From Luteolibacter yonseiensis (lineage in GTDB: Bacteria; Verrucomicrobiota; Verrucomicrobiia; Verrucomicrobiales; Akkermansiaceae): a DNA stretch of 64,000 nt. The notes below the pieces were generated by a model that saw nothing but the letters and a program-made list of their open reading frames with translations, was not told the DNA's origin and ran no database searches. Positions 52,649 through 61,563 of the stretch are shown piece by piece. Numbering within the stretch: the stretch's first letter is position 1; each line of letters opens with the position of its first letter. The translations under genes were made by a program, and so were the position numbers. Location of the stretch: assembly GCF_016595465.1 (NCBI RefSeq), contig NZ_JAENIK010000013.1, forward strand, positions 372,001 to 436,000, in the 5' to 3' direction.

Positions 52649-53393
52649 TTCCCCACCACCATCCGACAACATCGTCATTGATGTCCGCCACGTCGAAAAG
52701 AGTTTCGGCGACGGGTCGAACCGCATCCATGTGCTCAAACGGGTCGATTTCCAGGCACAGACCGGCGAGATCACCATGCTTGTCGGTCCGTCCGGCTGCG
52801 GCAAGACCACCCTTCTCAGCGCCATCGCCGGGACCATGCGGGTGGATTCGGGAGAAATCCGGGTTTTCGGCCACTCGCTGGAAAAAATGTCCGGCCCGGC
52901 GCTCACCCGTTTCCGCGCGCAAAAGATCGGCTTCATTTTCCAACAGTTCAATCTCATCCCCACTCTCACCGTCGCGGAAAACGTCGGCGTGCCGCTCCTC
53001 ATCCAGGGACTTTCCAACGGGAAAGCCTTGAAGCGGTCACGTGACATCCTCGAAAAGGTCGGCCTCGGCGATCGATGGAAGGAACGTCCGAACAAACTCT
53101 CGGGAGGCCAGCAACAACGCGTCGCCATCGCCCGCGCCCTCGTGCACGAGCCGCCGCTCGTCATCTGTGACGAACCCACCGCCGCATTGGACGCGCAGAA
53201 TGGCGAGATCGTCATGGACCTGTTCCGTCAGGTAGCCCGCTCGGCGGACCGCTCCGTCATCATCGTCACCCATGACAACCGCATCTTCTCCTATGCCGAC
53301 CGCATCGCGCGCATGGATGATGGGGAGATCGTCGAAGTGAAAGAACAGGATACCGGCGGACAACCCCATTTCGAGCACCCGGTGCACGTCTAG
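52641..53393 (+). CDS. ABC exporter ATP-binding protein, DevA/LolD-like
   Basis: The 250-residue product is a typical nucleotide-binding subunit: Walker A GPSGCGKTT, Q-loop FQQFNLIPT, signature LSGGQQQR, Walker B LVICDEPTAALD and switch His in IIVTHDNRI. The start is GTG at 52641, overlapping the permease gene by 8 bases. It would energise export by the DevC-like permease. Confidence 0.93.
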   Translation: MPDSPPPSDNIVIDVRHVEKSFGDGSNRIHVLKRVDFQAQTGEITMLVGPSGCGKTTLLSAIAGTMRVDSGEIRVFGHSLEKMSGPALTRFRAQKIGFIFQQFNLIPTLTVAENVGVPLLIQGLSNGKALKRSRDILEKVGLGDRWKERPNKLSGGQQQRVAIARALVHEPPLVICDEPTAALDAQNGEIVMDLFRQVARSADRSVIIVTHDNRIFSYADRIARMDDGEIVEVKEQDTGGQPHFEHPVHV

Positions 53394-53467
53394 GAGACAG
53401 AGACGACAAGAACACGCTCCGCACGCTTTTCCCTGAAAACCGGAAACCGAACCCGCAAACTTTCTTC

Positions 53468-54427
53468 ATGAACCTCCTCTCAAAAATCATCCGATACGGC
53501 ACCATCGCCGCCGCCATTTTCGGCGTGGTCATGATTGTCATGGTCTCGCAAACCCAGGCGGAGCTGGAAATGCCCGCCCCGGGAGATCCGCCGGTCCCGC
53601 CACCCAGGAAACCCTTCGAGCATGCGGTGGCCGCCACCGGCATCCTTGAAGCTCTCAGTGAGAATGTGGCCATCGGTGTTCCCCTTCCCGGCCTGGTCAC
53701 CGAAGTTTTCGTCAAGGTGAACGACGCGGTGAAAAAAGACCAGCCGCTGCTCAAGCTGGACGACCGGGACCTGGTGGCGGAACGGCTTTCCACGCAGGCC
53801 CAGCAGGAGATCGCCCGCGCGCAGATCAGCGTCAGCGAGGCGCAGCTCGCGAAAATCGAATCCCAGCTCAACCGGCTGACCACCATCACCGACACCCGGG
53901 CCGTGAGCCGCGAGGACCTGGACAACCGGAAACAGGACGTCGTGGTAGCCCGGGCCCAGCTCACCGCCGCCAAGGCGCAACTCGTTTCCGCCGAGACATC
54001 GCTCGACCGCATCGCGTTGCTGATCGACCGTCTAACCGTCCGTGCTCCGCGCGACGGCAGCATCATCCAGCTCAACGTGCGGGCCGGGGAATACGCCGCC
54101 ACATCGCCGAGATCCCCCGCCATGATCCTCGGCGAAACGGACAAGCTCCAGCTCCGTGCCGACATCGACGAACAGAACGCCACCCGCATCCGTGCGGGAC
54201 AGAAGGCCTACGGCTATCTCAAGGGCGATCCCACCATCACCTTCCCGCTGGAATTCATCCGCATCGAGCCATACGTCATTCCGAAAGTCTCCCTGACGGG
54301 TTCCAGCACCGAACGGGTGGACACGCGGGTGCTGCAGGTGATTTACTCCCTCGCCCGCCCTGCGGATCTGCCGCTATACGTCGGCCAGCAAGTCGACGTC
54401 TTCATCGAAGCACCCGAAAGAAAATGA
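53468..54427 (+). CDS. HlyD/DevB-like periplasmic adaptor
   Basis: The 319-residue product has an N-terminal membrane anchor (IIRYGTIAAAIFGVVMIVMV), a lipoyl half (GVPLPGLVTEVFVKVNDAVKK), a helical hairpin (about residues 100-185) rich in Gln/Ala, a second lipoyl half (VRAPRDGSIIQLNVRAGEYA) and a beta-barrel end. It bridges the ABC exporter and an outer-membrane channel. It overlaps the NUDIX gene by 4 bases (ATGA). Confidence 0.9.
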   Translation: MNLLSKIIRYGTIAAAIFGVVMIVMVSQTQAELEMPAPGDPPVPPPRKPFEHAVAATGILEALSENVAIGVPLPGLVTEVFVKVNDAVKKDQPLLKLDDRDLVAERLSTQAQQEIARAQISVSEAQLAKIESQLNRLTTITDTRAVSREDLDNRKQDVVVARAQLTAAKAQLVSAETSLDRIALLIDRLTVRAPRDGSIIQLNVRAGEYAATSPRSPAMILGETDKLQLRADIDEQNATRIRAGQKAYGYLKGDPTITFPLEFIRIEPYVIPKVSLTGSSTERVDTRVLQVIYSLARPADLPLYVGQQVDVFIEAPERK

Positions 54428-55044
54428 TACCATCCACTCCCGCTTCTCCCGACTGGATCGCCCTGAGCCGGGAACTCAAGTCCATCGCCGAGGCGGGGCT
54501 GCGGTACGGCGAAAACGCTTACGATCGCGAACGCTACGCACGCATCCACGAGCTCGCATCGCTGCCGATGCAGGCGGCGGTTCCGGATTTCAAGTGGCCG
54601 CAGGAATTCGGCTACGCCACTCCGAAGGTGGATGTCCGCGCCGCGGTTTTTGATGAACAGGACAGGATTCTCCTCGTCCAGGAAGCGTCCACCGGCGAGT
54701 GGACCCTGCCGGGCGGTTGGGCGGACCTCAATGTCAGCCCCGGAGAAAACGCGGTGAAGGAAGTCCGCGAGGAATCCGGGATCGAAGTGGAGGTGGTGAA
54801 ACTCATCGCCTGCTGGGACAAGGACAAGCAAGGCCACCCGCGTCAACCGGAGCATGTTTACAAACTGGTTTTCCTGTGCCAGATCACGGGTGGAAAACTA
54901 GCGACCAGCCATGAGACCACCGGCGCGGATTTTTTCAGCATCGACAACCTTCCGCCGCTCTGTCCGCACCGTGCGGCAAGGCACTACATCGACCTTGCCT
55001 GGAAACACAGCGCATCCCCATCCCTTCCCACCGAATTCGACTGA
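54424..55044 (+). CDS. NUDIX hydrolase with N-terminal helical domain
   Basis: The 206-residue product has an N-terminal helical domain (about residues 1-60, SRELKSIAEAGLRYGENAYD) of the type seen before some ADP-ribose/CDP-choline NUDIX enzymes. A NUDIX domain follows: the box starts LPGGWADLNVSPGENAVKEV and continues REESGIEVEVV. NUDIX enzymes hydrolyse nucleoside diphosphates linked to other groups. ATG overlaps the adaptor stop, and the NodT channel gene starts 3 bases after its stop, so it lies inside an exporter operon. Its substrate and its link to export are unknown. Confidence 0.9.
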   Translation: MIPSTPASPDWIALSRELKSIAEAGLRYGENAYDRERYARIHELASLPMQAAVPDFKWPQEFGYATPKVDVRAAVFDEQDRILLVQEASTGEWTLPGGWADLNVSPGENAVKEVREESGIEVEVVKLIACWDKDKQGHPRQPEHVYKLVFLCQITGGKLATSHETTGADFFSIDNLPPLCPHRAARHYIDLAWKHSASPSLPTEFD

Positions 55045-55047
55045 GAC

Positions 55048-56448
55048 ATGAAATTTTGCCATCTCCTCCTCCCCGCGACCTTCGCCCTCGCCTCCTGCCA
55101 GGTCGGTCCGGATTTCCAACTCCCCGATTTGTCCGGCGGGACGAAGTGGAAGGAGGGCGGCGCCACGCCAGCCACCCGGCTGCCCGACGACTGGTGGCGG
55201 CTCTTCAACGACCGCGAGCTGAACCGCCTCGTCAGCCGGGCGCTTGAGGCGAACAACGACCTGGCCGCCGCCCGGGCACGCGTCAATACCTCACGTGCTC
55301 TCGTAGGCCTGGACCGCGCGAGACTTTTCCCGACACTGGATCTCGCAGGTTCCGCCGGAATCAGCCGCGCCTCGGCAGCATCCTTGCAAGGGAACCTGCC
55401 ACCGGGCGCGAATGTCGATCTGGAATCGCAGAACTACCGGAGCACCTTCGACCTCGCCTATGACCCGGACCTGTGGGGCCGGAACAAGCGGCAGATCGAA
55501 GCCTCATCCGCAGCCGCCGCCGCAAGTGAGGCGTTGCTGGACTCGCAACGCCTCGGAGTCGCCGCCGAAGTCGCCCGCCAGTATTTCCTGCTGCGCGGCT
55601 TGGACGCACAGGAGAGCGTGCTGAATGACACGGTGAAAAGCCGCCAGGACGCGTTGGATATCCAAAAATCGAAAGCCGACGCCGGACTCATCGACGGGCT
55701 CTCTTCCAGCCGTGCGAAGACCGAAGTCGAACTCGCTAACAGCGATCTCGGCTCCGTGCAACGCCAGCGCGGCGCTGCCGAACACGCCCTCGCGGTACTC
55801 TGCGGCGCCCGTCCCTCGGACTTTTCCGTTTCCTCCCGCCCGCCAAGCGGCTCGCTGCCGGACATCCGGGCAGGATTGCCCGCCTCCGTTTTGAACCGCC
55901 GCCCGGACGTGCGTGCCGCCGAGCAGGAACTCCGTGCCGCGAACGCCCGCATCGGCGTGGCGGAAGCCGCGTTCTATCCGAACTTCAGCCTCACCGCCAG
56001 CGGTGGCTTCCAGGCGGTGGATGCGAAGGACTTCCTCAACTGGGAAAACCGCATCCTCTCGCTCGGTGCCGGAGTCGCCGCGCCGCTTATCGACGGAGGG
56101 ACGAACAAGTCCAACTATCAGGCAGCCCGCAGCCGCTACGACGAAGCCCTCGCCACCTACCGCCAGACACTTCTCATCGCGTTGCGCGAGGTGGAGGACG
56201 CGCTCATCGATCTCAGGGGCCTGGCGAAGTCCCGTTCCTCTCTTGAAGCGGCGCTGGCCAGCTCCCGCGACACCCGCACCCTTTCGCAGGAACGTTTTGA
56301 CAAGGGACTGACCAGCTACCTCGACATTGTGGATGCGGACCGCACCGTGTTGCAGACCCGCCTTGCCCTCAGCCAGATCGAAGCCCAGCAACGCATCACC
56401 TTGGCCGCTCTCGCCAAGGCTCTGGGAGGGGGATGGAGCGGGAAATAA
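55048..56448 (+). CDS. Outer-membrane efflux lipoprotein, NodT family
   Basis: The 466-residue product has a lipoprotein signal (TFALASC, Cys about residue 17), then a TolC-fold with two repeats. The first contains WWRLFNDRELNRLVSRALEA and STFDLAYDPDLWGRNKRQIE; the second contains LPASVLNRRPDVRAAEQELR and FYPNFSLTASGGF, ending LFKSYLDIVDADRTVLQTRL-like (LTSYLDIVDADRTVLQ). It forms the outer-membrane channel for the DevBCA-like exporter encoded just upstream. It ends 11 bases before a convergent small gene. Confidence 0.93.
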   Translation: MKFCHLLLPATFALASCQVGPDFQLPDLSGGTKWKEGGATPATRLPDDWWRLFNDRELNRLVSRALEANNDLAAARARVNTSRALVGLDRARLFPTLDLAGSAGISRASAASLQGNLPPGANVDLESQNYRSTFDLAYDPDLWGRNKRQIEASSAAAAASEALLDSQRLGVAAEVARQYFLLRGLDAQESVLNDTVKSRQDALDIQKSKADAGLIDGLSSSRAKTEVELANSDLGSVQRQRGAAEHALAVLCGARPSDFSVSSRPPSGSLPDIRAGLPASVLNRRPDVRAAEQELRAANARIGVAEAAFYPNFSLTASGGFQAVDAKDFLNWENRILSLGAGVAAPLIDGGTNKSNYQAARSRYDEALATYRQTLLIALREVEDALIDLRGLAKSRSSLEAALASSRDTRTLSQERFDKGLTSYLDIVDADRTVLQTRLALSQIEAQQRITLAALAKALGGGWSGK

Positions 56449-56458
56449 ATCCGTGAAT

Positions 56459-56812
56459 TCAGCTTTTGTGGATCGACTCAAGAATCGCCTCAAGCTCCTC
56501 GACACGACTTGCCTGGCCACGGCGGTGAAGGCCATACAGCAGCAGTCCGATGGCGAAAATCAAGGAACCAAGCGCGATCACGGCTGACGCGAGATAGAAA
56601 AACCGGAGTTGGGATCCGACGCCCACATACCTGAGATAGAGGGGAACCACCCAATATCCCACCTGCCCCAGCATCGAAACCACCCCTCCTCCGATCATGA
56701 CCGCCGTGCCTCCTGCCTTTTCCTTGGCTAAGAAAACGGAGGCGATGAGTTGAATCGCCGTGCTCAACACAAAGGAGAGCTGGAACAGTGAGAAAATGAT
56801 CGAGGAAGACAT
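56459..56812 (-). CDS. Small membrane protein of unknown function
   Basis: The 117-residue product has about four hydrophobic segments (LFQLSFVLSTAIQLIASVFL, AVMIGGGVVSMLGQVGYWVV, LRFFYLASAVIALGSLIFAI and adjacent) and a charged C-terminal helix (RVEELEAILESIHKS). No family is recognised. It is convergent with the NodT gene and stands alone. Confidence 0.65.
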   Translation of the reverse strand: MSSSIIFSLFQLSFVLSTAIQLIASVFLAKEKAGGTAVMIGGGVVSMLGQVGYWVVPLYLRYVGVGSQLRFFYLASAVIALGSLIFAIGLLLYGLHRRGQASRVEELEAILESIHKS

Positions 56813-56996
56813 CGGGTGATGGGTTTGACCATCTGAACCCTCTCATTGGTGATGGCGTTGGGAAAGCCATTTTGCCGGCAAGCCGGTGTCGTTCCGCATT
56901 CCCCCCCGGGGTCGGTCGAGAGACCGCTAATCAAACGCAAGCAAGCGGCAGCGGATTCTCATCTGTTCACAGAAGATATTCGGAACAGTTGGTTCC

Positions 56997-58304
56997 ATGC
57001 ATTCCAAAGAACTCAGATTTTCAGGTCGTGGCTTATCAATGATCGCGGCGATCACTGCGATCACCTCCGGAATCCTCGGCTATGGTCTGGGAAAGAACGG
57101 AGAAGCTCCGCAACGGGAGATTGCGGCTGGCGGCGGTTCCCCCGGCCGTATTCAACGGGAAAAAACCGGATTGGAACACCCCGCCGGTGACAGGACGGAT
57201 CGCCGCATCCGGCCTGTCCAACGCATTCCACAAACCCCGCAGGATCTCTTCAACGCGATGGGCAGGCTTGGCACATCGTCCCTGTCCTCGCTGGATTTCG
57301 ATTCCATGTTCCGGATATGGCGCATGGCCGGAGATATGGACGCCGGTCAGATCCGGGACCTCCTTGCCGATTTGGACGCCACCAAAGGGGGAAAAGAAAC
57401 CCTGATGGCGAAGGCGATTCTCGCAAACCAATTCGGCGAAAAAGAAGGGGTAGGGGCGCTTGAATATTTCCTCACTCTTGATGACCCGCATGAGCGGAAC
57501 GCCGGCTTCAGCGGCGCGATGGTTGGCTGGATGCGCGGAAATCCCGACGAGGCTTACGCATGGTTGCGGCAGAATCAGGAGAAGCTCGATCAGGGGATCG
57601 ACCGGGGGGAACTGACGGCATTTTATTTTTCCATCAAGTCAAGAGAGGACTATTCCGGTGCCCTCAGGGAGGCCTCCGCTCTCGATCCATCCGGCAAAAA
57701 CGCGGCCTTCAAACAATTGGCGGAACAGGGTGCCGCGGATCCGTCGCAACGCGAGGCGCTTCTCGGTTTCCTCAAAGGCAGAAACGATGAGGCGCTGGTA
57801 AAGATAGTGGAAAGAGAGATGATCGATCATCTGGCCATCAAGGATCCCGTCGAGGCGATGAACGTGATCGCCGGCCTCGGACTTGACGACGCGCGTCGTG
57901 CCGAATTGGAAAAAGACTCGCTCAACCAATGGTCCGGCAGCGATCCGCAGGCGGCCATCCTGTGGCAGCAGAAACGCCTCGCCGGGCAGGAACGTGCGGG
58001 CGATCAGATCGCGGACAGCTTCCGCAACTGGGTCGGCAAGGATGAGGCCGCAGCCAGCGACTGGCTCCGTGCCCAAGGCCCCGAATTCCAGACCGACCTG
58101 GTTTTCCAGAGGGCGGGCGAGGTGCTCCAACATCAGAACCCCGCCCGTGCCGCCCAGTGGCAGTCCCAGGTGCGGGACGACGCGGCGCGGCAGAAGGCCT
58201 ATCGGAAACTCTACAACCGCTGGAGGATGAAGGATCCCCTGGCCGCCGACGCATGGAGGGCTTCGCTCCCCTCCGCCGATCATTCGGCATTGACGGAAAG
58301 ATAG
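56997..58304 (+). CDS. Helical-repeat protein with N-terminal membrane anchor
   Basis: The 435-residue product has a hydrophobic segment at residues 14-31 (MIAAITAITSGILGYGLGK), a basic low-complexity linker (35-75), and then a long run of helical pairs with recurring W-L/A and A-W patterns (AMVGWMRGNPDEAYAWLRQN, NQWSGSDPQAAILWQQKRL, FRNWVGKDEAAASDWLRAQG, RWRMKDPLAADAWRASL). This is the look of an alpha-solenoid, common in verrucomicrobial proteins of unknown role. ATG at 56997 was chosen. No enzymatic motif is present. Confidence 0.65.
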   Translation: MHSKELRFSGRGLSMIAAITAITSGILGYGLGKNGEAPQREIAAGGGSPGRIQREKTGLEHPAGDRTDRRIRPVQRIPQTPQDLFNAMGRLGTSSLSSLDFDSMFRIWRMAGDMDAGQIRDLLADLDATKGGKETLMAKAILANQFGEKEGVGALEYFLTLDDPHERNAGFSGAMVGWMRGNPDEAYAWLRQNQEKLDQGIDRGELTAFYFSIKSREDYSGALREASALDPSGKNAAFKQLAEQGAADPSQREALLGFLKGRNDEALVKIVEREMIDHLAIKDPVEAMNVIAGLGLDDARRAELEKDSLNQWSGSDPQAAILWQQKRLAGQERAGDQIADSFRNWVGKDEAAASDWLRAQGPEFQTDLVFQRAGEVLQHQNPARAAQWQSQVRDDAARQKAYRKLYNRWRMKDPLAADAWRASLPSADHSALTER

Positions 58305-58756
58305 CCCGAACGCGTGGAGATACCGGATCGTACGTGATGCGTTTGGATTCGAAAGTTCCCGTCCTGACAAGCCGGAGATTCCGTCTTATCCAAATGCCAT
58401 GACTCTATTTCCGGAGCGGAGCCTTTGAAGCACGGAGGCAAGCGCCTGCATCACGCTCCAACATCACGCGCCAGCGACACACCTCTTGGGATGGTTCATC
58501 GTTGATGTTTGATTTGTCGCTGGCGGCTCGCTCCGGTGTCCCGCTTACTCCAAAGCGGCGCAGCCCCTTCCGCTCCATCTGCCGGCCCGCATGGATCCAC
58601 CGCCTTTCCACCATCATATCAAAATCAAATCTAACAAAAATGCAATTGAACGACAATTTGCAACAATCCATCGTTAGCGGAAACAAGCCCGGATGATACA
58701 TCATCCATCATTCCCGATGAATGTCTCATCCGGAATCCAACCCAATAAAAACAACA
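58305..58756. other. Intergenic region with stem-loop before secreted-protein cluster
   Basis: These 452 bases contain no gene I can support. A 10-bp perfect inverted repeat, GCCAGCGACA (58470-58479) with TGTCGCTGGC (58515-58524), encloses 35 bases. The last 150 bases are A/T-richer and include CTCATCCGGAAT at 58725, a 12-mer that recurs upstream of the next secreted-protein gene (59677). Confidence 0.5.
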
Positions 58757-59479
58757 ATGAAACATAATAAACATGTATTGGCCCTCGGGCTTGTTTCCGC
58801 AGCCGCCATCGCTACCGCAGCCGCAGGAACCTATGTCAGCGAAGGTGTCTATGGAAACCCATTCGAAACCATTACCGGAGCCGACGCCACAAGCGTCTGG
58901 AGCGATGTTTCCGAGACCGTCCACAGCGGCCTCCCGGGCTGGCCGGGCAGCTCGAGCTGGGGCGTGACCCTCGCTCCGAACAGCGCTTCCGGCACCACCA
59001 CGGACATCGAGCTCGCGAGGGTCACCGGTTCCGGCGGAGGCCTGCTGGGCGGCGGTCCGTATCCATCGGACGACACGATCTACTTCGGTGGACTGCTCCT
59101 CTCGGATGATACCGGCGGCGTACTGAAGGTCGATGAGGTGGATCCGGTTGCGAATCTCGCCCAGGTCGTCTTCCAGGCGCAACTGGGAGAAGCGAACAGC
59201 AAGGACTTCACACCGTCCACAGCGCCGGTCCTCACCTACTACACCGCAACCACCGGCCCCCATACCGCCACGCTGGCCAGCGGAGCACAGGTGGACTCGT
59301 TCGAGAACGGGACCTACAGCAATGGTGAATATGATGTCGATGAGACCGTGATCGTGAACGAGCACAAGTTCGTCTGGAACCTGAGCGGAGCCAACGGAGC
59401 CATCACCAGCTTCAAGATCGAGTGGAGCCAGGTCATGCACTCCCAGCTCTACGGCTTCCAGGTTGACCAGAAGGACTGA
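58757..59479 (+). CDS. Small secreted protein, paralogue of the PEP-CTERM protein at 60647, without PEP-CTERM tail
   Basis: The 240-residue product has a signal peptide (MKHNKHVLALGLVSAAAIAT then AAAG). The mature part is beta-rich and aligns by eye with the product at 60647-61453: YPSDDTIYFGG against YPSNASIYFGG, GGVLKVDEVDPVANLAQVVF against GGVVRVFDATPTLDLATVAF, and FVWNLSGANGAITSFKIEW with HSQLYGFQVDQ against FQWDLSEEDEEITSLWVSI with HAQIYGMRLDQ. It stops at QKD, where its paralogue continues into a PEP-CTERM sorting tail. ATG at 58757 was chosen for the signal peptide. Confidence 0.75.
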   Translation: MKHNKHVLALGLVSAAAIATAAAGTYVSEGVYGNPFETITGADATSVWSDVSETVHSGLPGWPGSSSWGVTLAPNSASGTTTDIELARVTGSGGGLLGGGPYPSDDTIYFGGLLLSDDTGGVLKVDEVDPVANLAQVVFQAQLGEANSKDFTPSTAPVLTYYTATTGPHTATLASGAQVDSFENGTYSNGEYDVDETVIVNEHKFVWNLSGANGAITSFKIEWSQVMHSQLYGFQVDQKD

Positions 59480-59507
59480 TCGTCAACCGGAATCCCCCCA
59501 TTGTCGG

Positions 59508-59535
59508 GGGCTGCCATAACCCCGGGTGGCAGCCC
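59508..59535 (+). terminator. Hairpin after secreted-protein gene
   Basis: A 9-bp perfect stem (GGGCTGCCA / TGGCAGCCC) with a 10-base loop lies 29 bases after the stop. There is no T-tract behind it, so termination is likely but not certain. The rest of the gap to 59760 is A/T-rich and without a gene. Confidence 0.5.
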
Positions 59536-59760
59536 TATCGGATGGTTTCCGCAGGAAACAGCTTCCTGCGTTCCCGCCGTGCTTCGCATCCAGGCGGATG
59601 TGGCAGTTCATTTCATGATAACATATGAATGATGGCAAACTTGCGGCAGGATTACGCAACACGCCGCTAGCGACCGCTCATCCGGAATACATAGGATCAC
59701 CATGACATAAGTGCATTCCCTCATTCATATCAAATTCAACCATTTCCATATCAATATCCG

Positions 59761-60624
59761 ATGAAACCAAACACTCCTCTCCATGGCACGCCCTTCCGGC
59801 GCCGATTCCTCACCACATGTTTCGCGGCGGCCACATCCATGATGATACAGCCATGCGTTTCCCATGCCGCCGTGGTCATCACCGCCAAGGATGAAAACGT
59901 GGGGACGGGAGACTACCTCGTCACGAGCATTCCCGGACTCGGAGGCAGCCGCGTGGTGGGTGGTTTCGGCGGGGATATGATTGTCCGTAAAAGCTACCAA
60001 GGCTATGGCTGGAGCTTCGGCTACCTTTACTTCGATGTGAGCGGCCAGACCGAAGAGGTGGACCAAGCCATCCTGACGATGGAGATCATGGGTGCGGCCG
60101 GGTCCGGCGGCAACACCGCCACCGCCGCGAGCTTCGAGATCTACAACCTGACCTCCTCCTTCCACGACACGGACGGAACGGATGATGGAGACTTCGGTGA
60201 TTATGACACCCTCCCGGGTGGTGCGGCCCACTCCATCGGCGGCGCGGCCCCGAACTACTGGGAAATCTACGGAGTTCCCGACAAGGCGACCGCATGGTAT
60301 GAAAGCCAGTTCGGCACAACAACGGTTCCGGTGCAGTCGGCCGCCACGTTCACGTTCTCGGGAAATGACGTCGGCAATTTCGGAACGGCGGACATCACCA
60401 GCATGGTGAACGATTGGATCAGCGGGCGGGTGGAGAACAAGGGCATGGGCCTGCTTCTTGTCTCACCGAATGTCTTCAGGATCGGAATCGAGGGAGGAAA
60501 CAACGCCCAAAGGACCAACCCCACACTCACCCTGACACAGGTGCCCGAACCCGCCTCGACCCTCCTCGTCGCACTGGCGGGACTGGCCGGCCTCGGAATC
60601 CGCCGTCGCAGCCACAAGGCCTGA
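59761..60624 (+). CDS. PEP-CTERM secreted protein
   Basis: The 287-residue product has a signal peptide (about residues 1-37) and a beta-rich body with a DNRLRE-like ending (ITSMVNDWISGRVENKGMGL). It ends with a PEP-CTERM sorting signal: VPEPAST, a hydrophobic helix (LLVALAGLAGLGI) and RRRSHKA. PEP-CTERM tails are cleaved by exosortase and route proteins to the surface or matrix. No exosortase gene is in the window. ATG at 59761 follows an A/T-rich leader. It is 22 bases upstream of the next secreted-protein gene. Confidence 0.85.
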   Translation: MKPNTPLHGTPFRRRFLTTCFAAATSMMIQPCVSHAAVVITAKDENVGTGDYLVTSIPGLGGSRVVGGFGGDMIVRKSYQGYGWSFGYLYFDVSGQTEEVDQAILTMEIMGAAGSGGNTATAASFEIYNLTSSFHDTDGTDDGDFGDYDTLPGGAAHSIGGAAPNYWEIYGVPDKATAWYESQFGTTTVPVQSAATFTFSGNDVGNFGTADITSMVNDWISGRVENKGMGLLLVSPNVFRIGIEGGNNAQRTNPTLTLTQVPEPASTLLVALAGLAGLGIRRRSHKA

Positions 60625-60646
60625 TATCGTCTCCCAACACGAGTTT

Positions 60647-61453
60647 ATGAAAACCATCATTTTCGCCGGCATGATCGCCGGACTCCTTCCGATCGACGTG
60701 GCCCGCTCGGCGACCACGGTTGTGGGATATGACTCCGAGGATCGAGCCATCACCGGAAATCCTTTTGTCTCCTTGAACCTGGGCTCCACCGGCACGACCG
60801 CACTGTGGGACGGAGTGGGCAGCAACGATCATTCCGGCTACGGCTCTTTTCCCGGTTACGCTCCGTGGCCGGCTCCGATGAATCCCAACAGCGGAAACTC
60901 TTCAGCCGTGCTGGAAAAAGTCTCCAACGGCCCGGGCGGAGGGGCGTATCCCTCCAACGCCTCCATCTATTTCGGCGGCCAATCCCTGGGTGACATCAGC
61001 GGCGGAGTCGTCAGGGTATTTGATGCGACTCCGACGTTGGATCTGGCGACCGTGGCCTTCCAGATCCAGATCGGAGATGCGATCGCCTGGACGTTCCACC
61101 AGGACAAGATGCCCACGTTGAGTTACACCACCTCCTCCGGCACCGTCAGCAATGTGGCGGCTTCATTCGAGTCTTATTTCGGGTTTGTCCAATCGCCGGG
61201 ATTCGAAGGTTTCGACATCGGCGTGAGAACCTTCGGCTTTCAGTGGGATCTCAGCGAGGAGGACGAGGAAATCACTTCTCTCTGGGTAAGCATCAATCCG
61301 GTCCAGCACGCACAGATCTACGGCATGCGGCTCGACCAGGGCGAAGGCGTTCGTTCTACGAACATTCTCCCCACATCGATCCCGGAACCTTCCGCAGTGA
61401 TTCTGTGCCTCGGAGGAACGTTGGGATTCCTCGCGCGCCGCCAGCGGATGTGA
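60647..61453 (+). CDS. PEP-CTERM secreted protein, paralogue of 58757-59479
   Basis: The 268-residue product has a signal peptide (residues 1-21, ending VARSA), a beta-rich body with VEKVSNGPGGGAYPSNASIY-like segments and a C-terminal PEP-CTERM: IPEPSAV, a hydrophobic stretch (ILCLGGTLGFLA) and RRQRM. It shares several aligned segments with the tail-less protein at 58757. It begins 22 bases after the preceding PEP-CTERM gene, so the two are probably one operon. It is followed by a strong hairpin. Confidence 0.85.
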   Translation: MKTIIFAGMIAGLLPIDVARSATTVVGYDSEDRAITGNPFVSLNLGSTGTTALWDGVGSNDHSGYGSFPGYAPWPAPMNPNSGNSSAVLEKVSNGPGGGAYPSNASIYFGGQSLGDISGGVVRVFDATPTLDLATVAFQIQIGDAIAWTFHQDKMPTLSYTTSSGTVSNVAASFESYFGFVQSPGFEGFDIGVRTFGFQWDLSEEDEEITSLWVSINPVQHAQIYGMRLDQGEGVRSTNILPTSIPEPSAVILCLGGTLGFLARRQRM

Positions 61454-61473
61454 TTGCGTAGTGACATGCCCTG

Positions 61474-61516
61474 AAAGCCCGGAACAATCGCAGTCAGCCG
61501 CTTGTTCCGGGCTTTT
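61474..61516 (+). terminator. Terminator after PEP-CTERM gene pair
   Basis: A 14-bp perfect stem (AAAGCCCGGAACAA at 61474-61487 with TTGTTCCGGGCTTT at 61502-61515) has a 14-base loop and ends in TTTT. It lies about 20 bases after the stop of the second PEP-CTERM gene. Confidence 0.8.
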
Positions 61517-61563
61517 CCGCGCACGCCATGGTGGAGTCGTGGATAGCGTCGCACAGCAAGCCC

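Noticed and set aside
59630..59650. Possible sigma-54 promoter (GG...GC) before the PEP-CTERM gene
   Set aside because: The GG-to-GC distance is shorter than the sigma-54 requirement, so the match is not credible.
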